From Paralichthys olivaceus (taxonomy: Eukaryota > Chordata > Actinopteri > Pleuronectiformes > Paralichthyidae): a stretch of DNA of 64,000 nucleotides. Below are positions 1 through 12,700 of this stretch, piece after piece. Every line of letters starts with the position of its first letter. Position 1 is the first letter of the stretch. The DNA is taken from the NCBI RefSeq assembly GCF_024713975.1, contig NC_091112.1, forward strand, positions 7,062,501-7,126,500, given 5' to 3'. Under the pieces are notes generated by a model. It did no database searches, was not told where the DNA came from, and saw nothing but the letters and a program-made list of their open reading frames with translations. Position numbers and translations under genes: made by a program.

Positions 1-1154
1 CTGGTGTCCATAGAAACAGGAGTGAGGTCAGCAGAGGTTGGGTCCAATGGGAGGAAGCAACCAGGAGGACAAGAGGTCATGTGTGAAAGGCACAGGAGGT
101 CAGTCCCAAGTGTCCACACAGACGCAAACCAAACACTCACACGGCGTAATGAGTATCTGGTATTAATAGAGCTGTATGGACCAGGCCTGGTTTAAGCTAA
201 TGAGGCCCGAGGGTTATCAGAGATTCACAGTGATATGACTGTGTTAGAAGCTGAAAGCAGTAAAAACACATTTGACTTTTAAAGTTTCACTTTGCTGAAT
301 CACACCTGACAGATGTTTTCAACTTGGTCCTAGTTTTGTCCACAATATGAATCTACTAGTATGTTGACATTTATATTCTCATCAAGACTACTTGCTTTAA
401 TTTAATGGCTTTCTTTCTTGTGAAATTTTCTATATTGCCACTTCTTAATAATATTAATATTGCTATTCTTAGCCATGCTAGTGGCATTGCTTTGGGGATG
501 TCAGTGTTAATCCGCCACATTGCTCCTGACTAAAATAACTCAGCAGCTATTGGATGGATTAACATTAAATTTTGGTGATCCCCTCAGTGTCCCGCTGTGA
601 CTAAATACAGCCGCACACAGCTGCTAGCATGTCCTGTTATTTCACAACTCAGTGTAATTATCTACCGCAGTGTGTTGATGATTTCACTATCTTAATGGGA
701 TTTTTTTTATCTAAAGGCTTTTCTTGTTTGTTTAGTTTGATTTTGCTATTCACATATCTTTTAATAACACCGTGTCTGCTTGGAGATATAACCACTGCAA
801 TGTTCAACAGTTACAAAAGAGAATCTCTTGAAAAGTAAATTAAATCTGGTCAAATTCACTCATCATTCAGGTTTTAAATGAGACAGACGTGACACTTCTA
901 CAATAAATGTATACATTTTTATTTGTCGATGCCATTATAAAACAAAGTGTTTCCAAACTCACATCATTAATGTCAGGCTTTCAATTCAGTTTTTGTGCAT
1001 GGCCTCATATAAATGAGTTCTATGCTTTAAATTAGGGCGAAATTGGATTGGATTGGTAGAAACCCTGAGATGAGGTTGATGAGGTGATGTCTCTGCAGTT
1101 AGTACAATGTTACACTGTCATAAATGCTAAAAACAAAGGCCCCCCCACACACAT

Positions 1155-1219
<65 letters not shown>

Positions 1220-4200
1220 CAGTCCTCTGGTTGGCTGTAAAGTCACGAGTGGGCAGGGATATTCTGCACGTGTGTTGCCTGTAAAACACTGTGGAACATG
1301 TTCTCTGATCCATGACAGAGTGAAGGGCTGCGAGTGGGATCAAGGCGCGCATGGAATGAACCAACTGTCACTGCCCCTCACCAGCACCAAACAACCCACA
1401 GGACAAGTTAGTAACTAGCTGGTGAACACTGACCGACATTTATCAGCAAAGTTGGAGTTAATAGTGCAGCACTACGTCCAAATGATATTAAAGTTGGAGG
1501 TTAGCTGACATGAACAAGTAGAGCTTCGCTTCATTCTGTGGTTTTCCCAATTTTCATTCATCCCAAGATAATTACAGTTGATTTTCATGCAGTTTTTTTT
1601 AAACAGTACCATGACACCAATTAATTAAAGGCTTGGCACAGTTCCAGGGTTACAGACCCGAGGGACAAGATCAACTCAATCAATTCAAAAAGCACGAATT
1701 AGACGAGCAACATGAACTCATCTCGTCTCCGCAACTGAATCCAATGAATGAATTTTAAGAAAAGTCATTCTGTTATGGCTCAGCAGTGAACGTCGAGGTG
1801 CTGCTGCTCCTGTTATTGGTGGCACTGAGGCTGTGAGAATGTGTGTGTGTGTGTGTGTGTGTGTGATGTCACCAGGGGGGGAAAAAGACATCAGACAATC
1901 CCCTGGAGCAGCTGTTGTCCCCAGCATGCCCAATGTTTCACACACACACACGCACACATACACAACACTTTTTTTTCTGGCTGCGCTCAAACATACACTA
2001 CCTACTTTCTTCACTAACCTCCAATCTGTTCCTTTGTGTTTCTCCTTTGTGTGTTCTAAGCTATAGTACACACACTCACTCGCACGCACACAGATTGTTG
2101 CCAAGCTTATGCAACCTCACAGAATGCCAGGAGTTGTTCAGGGTGAGCACCTAGAATCAGACATGGTGAGTCTGTGTGTGTGTGTCTGTCTGTGTGTGTG
2201 TGTGTGTGGAGGGATCCCGGTCATCATTTACTGTTGAAATTAGGGCCATAACACCTTCAGACGGCCTCGAGTATAAATTCAGACCATCCCTCTCCACATC
2301 TGCTCTCCACTCTGATCAGACCCACGCTCACTTCCACTCCGGCTCATTAGAAATCCTCAGGGGACTGCTTTTAAACACACGTTCTCCAAGACCTCAGCTA
2401 CCTCCGACACGTCCACCAGATGTCTTTTTCTACGGTATTAATCTTTCCCCCTCATCCCTCGCTCATCTTTAACCGTTGCCTTTCTGCCTCACCTCATGTC
2501 TCTGCTCTGATTTGCTCCCTCGTGTCCCTGGGGGTGAGATGGACAGATGCGCAGCCTTGAAATAAATGAACACACGCCCACAGACACACATGCAAACATG
2601 GGCAGTTAAGGTTGACTGTTGGGTGACATTACACCACGTTTGTTCTGTATAAAATTTTCAAAATTAAACTAGTGTTAGAAATGTCAAGAATGAACTTTCA
2701 CAGTGTAGCAATGCAGTGTTTCCTTTGACATTTATTCACCGTTTGATTTCATAAAGAGAAAGAGGTTTCACTTACATGTAAAACACACATTTCAATACAT
2801 TAAGGTGCAAAGAACTCGATATGTTCCACGATATGATGTGTATCTCTTAACCATCGTCATGAAAACATGCACTAAAATGCCCAAAGCAATCATGTATACA
2901 CACAAAACTAAAAGCTTGAAATTTGCACTTTGCATTTGTGAGTCTTGAGTCTTTTGGGAAATTTTCAACCTGATGAGAGGAAAGAAAGTCATCAGGGGCT
3001 CAACACGGGCTCTTGGGGCTTCATACAATACACATACTTCCATGAAAAGTCAGCTCTTTACATGACTCAAAAACCTGTCAAATTTATTGCACTTTTTTAC
3101 ATCTCTTCTTTTATAATCCACATAAAACTGACGAGATCTGGTCCAATTGATTAAAAGAAACACTTTGTCAATGAATCCTTTATGTGACTTTGTTTTTTAC
3201 AAATGAATAAATCATGAGTAAATCAATGCAATAGTCAAATAAAATTTTGTGTCCTCTATTTTCTGTTTACTTCTCCTAAAATATAACTCACATAGTGTGT
3301 CTCATTGATTTTATGGCCCTGAAACTTGTACAAATATATATATTTTGGAGCTAGCTTCGACACCTTGAGCAACTTTTACATTTTGCATTGGTTTCACTCA
3401 AACTGAGAAACATGCTTCAATCATTTTTCATCCCAGGCTGAGGCCAGTGCAGGTGCTTGTCTAGGTGTTTGAATGTGAAGAAAAAAGATGAGGAGAAAAT
3501 GTCTTAAGCGCGCCAAGAGCCGGCGGCAGGAATTAAACCCTCATTAGGATCTGGCAGCAGCACCACCACTCTCTCCCAGTGTGTGTGTGTGTGTGTTCTG
3601 TTTGTAAGTGTGCATACATGGCACATATATGACTACACAGTAGCATCTAGGGCTGTGTTGAAGATCACACAACCTGATCAACAGGGTTTTATTCCTGCAC
3701 ATTTATGAATTAGGCGACTAATCAAGTGTTAACAGAATAAAGATAAAGTGATGTTATATGACTCACCAGATGCACAATTACATACAATTCATTTGAAGGT
3801 CAGCAAACTGAGACCTTCACTTCACAATGAGCTGTTTGTGTAATAGAGAAGAGTGAAACAAATCAAGGCCAACCATTCACCATAACAACTGAACATGTTC
3901 CCTTTGCAAAATCATTTAATTATAATATTAAACTACAAAATGAACTGGCACACAAGCAAAACATTTAAAGGAACAGTTTTAAAATGATTCCTTTAACATC
4001 TAGTCTGATTCTTACATGCAAAATAACTTTTAAAGTTAAAAACCTTCAGATTTCATTCATATAATTCAAATAATATGTACCCATTTACTAAATAGCCAAT
4101 TAGATTGTTGCACTTGAAATAAATAAGTTGACTTTCGAGAGATCATAAAGAGGCACACAGTGAATCAAAATGTTGAACAAATAAAAACACAGAATATGCC

Positions 4201-6717
4201 CAGAAAGCTAATGAAGAACTGTAGTACACACACACACGCACACACACACGCACACACACACGCACGTCTACATGAAAATACATTGACCTACATTCATTAC
4301 CCTGAGACTTGCTCTTACCATAACTACAACCCTAACCTTCAATTTAAATTTTTAATCATGTACGTTATGGGGACTTGGTTTTAGTCACTGTAATGTGACT
4401 AAACAACTCCTCACAGTATGAGTTCTAACTGGACCACACACACACACACTCACTGTATTTCACAGTGCGTAATGAAACGCAGGTTGTTAACTTGACTGTG
4501 ATTTGAATTACCGACTTATTCAGCAGCCAACTGGTTTACAAGCCAGCCAACAATTGTTAATCAGTTTTGATTATCTAATAAAATGACTAACTGATTATCA
4601 CCAACCAAGATGACATTCTTGTTACTCACTCAGCCCTGCGAGCCTCAACAAAAAGATTCATATTGCAGAATTTTCAAATGTCAATTTATTTCCGAGTAGT
4701 CATTTCCTACTTTTGTTTACTCGTGATCTGCTACTTCTCTGTAATTTTGTACACACCCGATGCTACAGATGCTCTGAAGCAAGTGAAGTCAACACGACAG
4801 ACTGTGTAAAGATTGGACACTTTCATCTCCGACAACAGAGGAAGTGCAGGAAGCCGAGTGTTGTGACTCCAGTGAAACTGTGTTAACAAATGCTGCAGCT
4901 TGGCTACATGCTACTAAAAGCTGCTAAATATTTCAGAACATAAGTCAACAACCAGAGCATGCGTTGCTGTTCGGAGGAGCCCCACTGCTCTGTACCTATG
5001 CATGTGCCTCACCTGTATTATTAATATTCACTTTTTAGGTTATGAAACTCTGTGATTACATCTGGTCCAACAATATCTACAGTGAGTGTGTGGGTGGTGT
5101 ATTTTGAAGAGATGCACGTATTTAAACTCCTTATACTTGGAAAAAAAATAAAAAAAAATAATACTGTTAAAATAATTACTTGGACTGTCCACAAATTGTA
5201 GCCATAAAATCGTTTTACAGCAAAGCAATTGAATTTGGAAGAGAAACATGATGTTGGGGAAGAACTGAGTCTATGTAGTGTAGTTCTGTTGACGGCTGTT
5301 CAGGGTCGATGTTGGCTCAAACCTACTAAATATTTTAAAGATGTAAAAGTAGTGATGTCTTCCCCGTATTCTTTCAGCAGTGGTGGGCCAGACAGCAAGA
5401 AAACTGCCACAGAAAATATAAAAATTACTTTGAAAAATATGGTTTTCCTCCAGAAAAATGGATCCGCAAAAGACCCACTGCTTTTACTTAAAGGCTCAAC
5501 TGTGGGATATTTTCATGTTTCTGGCAGCAACAGCTTGTTTTGTGTGTGAAAAATTACTGTAAATGTAACTCAATGACACCTGGAGTTAAGCAATTAATAA
5601 AAAGCTCACAGGCAAAAATATCTCCCTTTCTCTCTCTCGCTTTCCTTCTTTGTTCATAACTGGAAGCTTTAGGTAGAAAAACGCTGCTCTTTAATTATTT
5701 GCAGTCGTGTGTCGTTGTGCTAGCAGCACTACTGGCTGCCAGACGTGATCACACAGGCGCACTAAAACACTTTCAACGGAAATGCAACAAAACAAGAGTG
5801 ATGGTCTAAGAACAAGTTATCTGCAAAATAATCAGCTAACAGGAAATACACAGAGCCACGTGTAAAATGTTGCAATAGTAGTGGCATGTGAGCAACAGCC
5901 TGAAGGAGCGAGACGTGTTAGTGTCACACGTGCATGAACGGATTATGAGACAACGGGCCCATGGGCACAAACATGTAACAGAACTCCTCCGATCCTACGC
6001 TGAAGAAACACCAGAGTGTCTGTGGTCATTTCATTTCTTTTGGTATCACTTTCTGTTTTTTTGTGGTTGAATCTCTTTGTAGTTCTTTTGCACCCATTTA
6101 TTCTCATTTCTATCTCTTTCAGATCGTGTTGCATCTCTTTGTAGTTGTTTTGTATCTCTTTGTGTATTTTTGGATTGTTGAAGTCGTTTGTGTCTCTTTG
6201 TGGTTGTTTTGCTTCTCTTTGTAGTCATTTGGCATCTTTGAGGTCGTTTTGCATCTTTTTTTTGGTATGTATTTGTTTTGTGTGTCCTGAAATCATTTTG
6301 TATTTGTTTTGGTACTTTTGCATTTTTTATCCAAAGTTCTTTGTCGTTGTTTTAGTGAACTTCCACAAAGAAGCGATAACAGTCGGTTCCTGGAGCTTCC
6401 CCTTCACTGGGCCGACGTTTGGTATGAGGTCTGACATGATGCATAGAAACACAGAAACGCATGCACCCGCTCACACACATGCACACACAGCCTGAGGCTG
6501 ACTAGTGGTTAGCATATGTTCATTGTGGTTAAGAAGCAATAACCTGTTCAGCATCAAGATAAGTGACCTCCTGCTTCTCTCGACCTAACATCCCCTCTGA
6601 GCAGCTTCAAGTCCACTGTGTATGTATGCTGTTGATCCATCATGAGGGCAGACGTGTGTTCACTGTCACCACGTGTCACTCTATGTGTGTCTAACAGTCT
6701 ATTCGCCCACCGCCACG
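1..6717. other. Intergenic region and probable tbc1d20 3' UTR
   Basis: I see no exon with family resemblance on either strand. Content: (CA)n/(GT)n tracts at about 1146-1221, 1840-1865, 1939-1967, 2171-2208 and 4226-4266; an interspersed repeat at 4264-4430; a degenerate tandem repeat at 6040-6345. The right end probably carries the 3' UTR of tbc1d20, which reads leftward from its stop at 6718. A minus-strand AATAAA (TTTATT at 6097-6102) lies about 615 bases past that stop and is a possible poly(A) signal. The many short open frames here have no recognisable domains and several are translated microsatellites. Confidence 0.6.
6040..6345. repeat. Degenerate TCTCTTTGTAGTTGTTTTG tandem repeat
   Basis: The motif TCTCTTTGTRGTYGTTTTG recurs with a period of roughly 20-25 bases and many substitutions. 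Repeats of this type are common in fish genomes as I recall. It lies where the tbc1d20 3' UTR would be, so it may be transcribed. Open frames through it are artefacts. Confidence 0.6.
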
Positions 6718-9700
6718 TCAGAACAGCTGCAGTAACACCTCAGGTCCCCAGTCCATGGCCGTCTGAGCCACAGCGAACACAGCCGCCCCGAGCGTGGCAG
6801 ACAGCCCCCACACTGCCATCTTCACCATCCTGTTCCCCTTCCCCCACAGCTGGCCACGGTCCTGGGGTAAAGCCGCTTCCAGGCCTGAGTGTTGAGAGGC
6901 TATGAGCCCAAAACAAGGAGGAGGGGGGGGTCAGACAACGAGGGGAAGAGACAAGGAGGGGTCAAGAGGTTTCAGAACGCTTGAAGCTAAACCAAAGGAG
7001 GCTCAAGCTCCATTTTGTTATTGGGATCGGAAACAAACTGGGGGTCAAGGAAAGTCAAAACAATTGGAGTAGAGAGAAGGAGGGGTCAAAATATCACAAT
7101 CCATTAAATATAACAACAACCGATTCTACACCATGAGCTTTAACTAATAACAGCAGTACTTAATTAACCTAAAGGCCAAATGGTTAACGACTTTACCTCG
7201 AGTCATACTCAGTAACCAGTTTATTAAGTACACCTCACTAAAGAGTTTAATTTAGCAGTCCATCAATTATTTATGTCTTCATTAAGCAAAGATCAGAGTT
7301 TGATGAAAATGTTTGATTTGTGGTGCTGTGTCGTACTGACACGTGTTTCTATTATTTTGCCCAGACACTTATATAAATATTAGATTCACCTCTAAGTATA
7401 AAGACATAAATGAAATCAAAACACTTCTGAAACAGTTGAATTAACCATAAACTGAATATTACAATCTTTATGGAAGTTGGATTAATTTCAGAGCCGTTTT
7501 ATTAAACTACATTAGTTAAAGCTAAAAGGATCAAATAACGATTGAAAAGTCCCTGGAGCAGAGCAGCGCTTTAATTAGGTAGAATTAAAAAAAGACTATT
7601 ATGTTATCTGACACAGTGATAGTGAACACATGATCGAATATTGTTCTTAACAGTTTGTGAAAGCTTTTGTCGTCAGCATCATGTGCGGTTTGTGCATGCT
7701 GAGTATTCTGTGAGTCCCTTCTGCTTATGTGAAAAGAGACAATGAAAGTTAATTAACATTATCAGATTTATCCACACATTAATTCCATGAAAGTATATGC
7801 AACTTAAAGTAAAATAATCTATCTTTGACAATTAAATGCATTTTGATATTTTGAGTGCATTTGAGAATTTAAAAAAACTATTATCCCCAAGTTCAAAATT
7901 GGACATTTCACCTTCTAGACTACATGATGCACATACACTGAAATGCAAACTACAAACAGTATTGGAGATGGGATGCAATATGAAAATCTTACAGGTTTTA
8001 ACTTTCAAGTCACAACTTTCAAGTCACAATTCATCATCTGCCACAGTGAAACCAGGGAATGCCATAAATAGGCCCTCCCTCTTTCTGTTTTGCATTTCGT
8101 CTAAGATGCTGCTAATTGAATTTTGATGAAACCGCAAAGAACGGCGTGCATCAGTTTTATTATTACCACCGTTTGGCCTGAGGGAAATTCTACGACACAC
8201 TTTTGATTACTCGTACATCACACACACAACGTGTCAGGTGCCGCTAATCAGGTTTTCCCAAAACCTATACGGGAATGATGCCTCTCTTTGTTCTCTTCTG
8301 GCATATTTTAATGTGCACTTGATTGGTCTGATGGGGGTGCTACAACATTTGTTTACTCGTTATTGATTGGCCCAAAGGCAGCATTTGTGGGGGGATGACA
8401 TATTTACTGTTGCCTGGATTGGAAGAATTGTTCTCCCAAGTAGAGAACAGAAAAGCACAAAAAATGTGTGGATCCATCGAAAGATTTCGGTCCGGTAGAA
8501 ATATTTGTTTTTAAAATCTCACAATAAATATTCATCTTTTTCACCAACTTCACAGAGTACCTGACAAGAATTCACGTGTCCGTACTGTGTGTATGTGGGG
8601 ATTCCTTCTGTTGTAAGATTACAGTTATTTTTACCTTGTCTGGAGGTGGAGGAGCCCTGGGCCCTGGTGAGGCGTTGGAGAACAGAGTCTGGCCTCTGAT
8701 GCAGAGTGGAGAGCTGAAACGCTTGGAAGGTGCTGATGGACAAACTAGAGAGGGAGAAAAAAGAGGGGGAAAAGGATGAAATAGAGGAAGATGGGAAAAT
8801 GTCTGAGGCGAAGCACTAACAGAGGGAATTAAATGAGGAGATGGACGTATGGTAAAGTGACGGATCAAACAGGTGAGGAAGAGAGTTAGAGGCGATCTGA
8901 AAAAAGTGCTAATGCAGTAGCTCCTGTGTATTGGGAACTGTGCATTATTGGACATCAGTATCTTTCAGTGTCAGTCAGTCCAATTCCCACGTCAGTGATG
9001 TCACTTCCTGCCCTAAACAATGTCTGTAAGTAACACTGACAGGGAGAGAGAGAGACAATGATAGACTATGGGAAGAGAGAGAGAGTAGCTGTGTCTCTAT
9101 TTTTGCTTTACACACACAGGTGACATAATAAATATGTTAAAAATAAATAGACGTTATGTTTCTCACCCTAATAGTCTCACTGGTTTTAAGTCTGGAGTCT
9201 ATATGTGACGCCCTGTGTGTTTATTAAGCAGCATTACCATTTCTATTTCATTTCAGTAATTGCCTCCTCACCTCTTGCGAGATTGCAGTGCTGCCCGCTT
9301 GGCCAGTAATGATGGCGGGTACTGGCTGAAAAGTTCCTGGGCCCGAGCGATCAGGAGTTCATATGGGAGGTCCTGAGGGATGCGCGACAGGAGGTGGTGG
9401 ACCATGGCCATGTCACACTCGGTCTGCTTCACCTCCTTTTCTCTGTGCAACACAATCTGAGGAGGAGAGGATGAGGAGATAAACGTTTTCACCCTGAGGT
9501 ACGAGAATGTTGTGAAATATGAATTACAGCCTACGTGTTGTATGTTGGCTGTTTTCAGTTCTTATCAAGTGAAGCAGAGCAAGGCAGCAAGACAGGCAGA
9601 TGAAGAGTTAACACCCCCCCCATGCTGTGAGCTGTACTCAGCCTTGGAGGAAACATGAACTACATTCTGCTTTGTTGTTTCACACACTTCAAACACAGTT

Positions 9701-12700
9701 CTCTCTATGCCCAGCCTCTACACACACACACAAACACACACATTAGTAAACAAACAAAATGTACACAATATTAAACATACTCAAAACCCTTCATGTATAT
9801 AAAATGGGCCTCGTCACACACAAGTATGCAACAAAAACAACTGAAAGGACACATGTAGACTCACAAAACAAATGATTTTCACGAGCAAACATAGACTTGT
9901 ATATAAAGATGGAGGACGTGCCTCTACTTCTTCCCACTATCCACAAGGTCACGTCCATTTACATGCTCGACCAATCACAAGTCAGTCTCAGCTGTCGATG
10001 ATGTTTCACCCCATTTTTTAAACCATCCTTCAAACCATCAGAAAAACACTCGAACATCCATCAGTGTGAACAGAACAACCTAAACTGAGAGAAAGCATCT
10101 TTGAGAAAAGTGTATATGATGTGTACCATGACTTCATTTTGGTCCATATCCCATTCACTAACATGGAGTAGACATGGTTTATGACCTATACTGCAGCCAG
10201 CCACCAGATGGCAAACAAAATGCTTTGGCTTCCCTTTTGAAGAGCTGTCATGCTGTCCATCTTTATTTACAGTGTATATCTCACACATCCATGCTCCTGC
10301 AGCACACGACTGTAGCGAGTAGTAATTATGAACGAGTGTCAGACTGAAGACTCTACTCCAGAGTGAGAAAACAGAAACATCAAAAACTCTTCGTCATCTG
10401 TCTCTCCTCCTTCTCCATCAAATATCAGTCAGCTCTTCTCATCATTCTGCTTCCTCCTTTTTCCTCTTTCTATCTATCCCTCCATCTTTCTGAACTCTTC
10501 TTTCACTCTCTCTCTCATCTGTTCATTAGGAGGTATCTAATTAACTAGTTCAGTGACTTCACAGTGCTCTGCCTCACTCTGTGAATGTGTGTGTGTGTGT
10601 GTGTGTGTGTCTGGATTTCTGTCAAAACAAAGCTACTGCCTCTTGCTCATTTACTGTCAGCTTGTCGTCTTACCGTGGCAGCCAGGTAGATGGGCATCAG
10701 TGGATGTGATGCCAGGAAGAAGTCGTAGAGTCTGAGTGTGTGTTTGAACTCTGACAGGACGTGGCCGTACCATGTGATGAGCCAGGACAATGCAAAGATG
10801 GTTCCCACCTCCGCTCTACAAGAGGCAAAGAACACAGAGGCCACTAATGTTTAAAGACAGTCTGACGTGTTTTCAAAGTTCTGCTTTTTTAAATCTCATA
10901 TTCTTATAGAAACCATTCTATGTCAGTTTTTGAATCTTGTGCTTTTTCAATTTTTGAAATTCAGCAACACGACACAGTGATGATCTTTCTGTGGAACTAG
11001 CAGAGGAAAATCAGCACTTTGATGCCCTCTAGTGGTAATTACATTACATTACATTACCTTCATTTAAGCAGAGGTTCATCCAAAGTGACTTAAAATAGGT
11101 TTCAAACTCAACAGGAACAAAACAAGCTGCAATTAAAAAAATCTAAATATGTATATCTTAAAAAACAACTAACATTGTGCATAGTGTTTTAAGAAATTAG
11201 ATGTATGCAAGTGCTGATATCCACTGGTGACATCAACAGTACATTTCACTAAATGGTGTCTTTGCCTTTGTGTACCTGATCATGAAGTCATGCAGCTCTG
11301 CATCGACTTGCTCCAGTATAGGCATCAGGTAGTTTAAAATGTGTTTAGTGCTGTCCATGGTAGGATCCATGAAATCCCTGCACACAGACAACAAACACAA
11401 AAGTGGAATATTACTGGCATGTAAAAACAAAATCTAAAATTCGAGATTCTGGAAAGATGGACAACCTGAGGTGATAATTGGAGAGGGTGTCCAACATGGC
11501 AATGGCCATTCGCTCCCCAACAACCAGCAGTAGAGTGACGGCCACGTCATGGTAGCCCTGATAGTAATGGAGCTGAGGGTTACGTTTCAAAACCTTCAGT
11601 ATGATGTCCATCAGCTGCTCCTGAAGCACGGCTCTCTCTGAGGATGGCATTCCTGAGGATCAGCAGGTTCAACCACAGAAAATCTTGTTAAACAGAGACA
11701 GTGGTTGGTTTTCTCAGAGACTGATAAAGCCTGGGCAGCCACACGAGGGAAGGACTTCATGAAAACACTAGGTAACTTTGTCATTGCCACTTTGTAAAAT
11801 TTGAAATCAACTGAATTAAGGATTTAATATGGTGAATCAAACTTTGTCTCATTCCTGCTGTTTTTCTTTTTTCAGCCATGTCTAAAAATCCACAACCAAC
11901 TCAGATTAAATTGACTCCCTCACATTTAGGTAAGACACTTTTCTCTGTTGCTTCTCTTAAATTGTAAATACTTTTTGTCTGACAGCTCAGGCTTTCTTCA
12001 GACACTAATGTCGAGCCCTGGTGGAGCTTTTAGTTGATTAATTATTAAGCTTCGCCAGATATCTGCATATTGCTGTGAGTACAGGGGTACAGTGTGATAA
12101 ATGGCACTGTCCGCTATGCTGCTATCTTTAGAGATAGCAAACACATGGACACAGAGACACACACCTTTAGGGAACCGCTTCATGGATCTCCTGACATCCA
12201 GGAGCACCTGGTTGTAGTCTTTGTGGTTTTCCCTCACATCCCGACCTGCAACAGAAGAAACAGTGTTATTATAAGTCTAACTACTACCTGCACAAACAGT
12301 AGTGTCATGCAGTATTCTGACAACAAGTGAGTATTAATATCAATCATCCACTAACCAGGTTTATGTGGTAGATCATAGACGTTGATGTTCAGTAGTTTGG
12401 GCCAAACTTTCCTCCTGAGCTCATCAGTGAGGAGTCCACCTTTACTGCCTGCTGTTGTCCTCAGGGTCTCAATGTCGACTGGATCACTGCACAATGAAAA
12501 GTCAGGATTGGAAAATATTGCACAGAGTTAAAGTCTAGCCATTAAGCGAAAACACAACTTATACCAGCTCTTACATTTATTTTCTTTCAGTCTCATCTGT
12601 TTCTGTCACAAATTAACTTGCATCAGTCAAATTCAGTTACTATGTTCCCTCTAAATCTTTCTGACACTGAAGCATCTGTCCTGAACATACACGTGTGTCC

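Noticed and set aside
5229..5549. 106-codon plus-strand frame
   Set aside because: No ATG start, no recognisable motif, no splice context; by length alone it can be chance in AT-rich DNA.
7836..8126. 96-codon plus-strand frame inside tbc1d20 intron 9
   Set aside because: Antisense to the gene, low complexity, no family resemblance.
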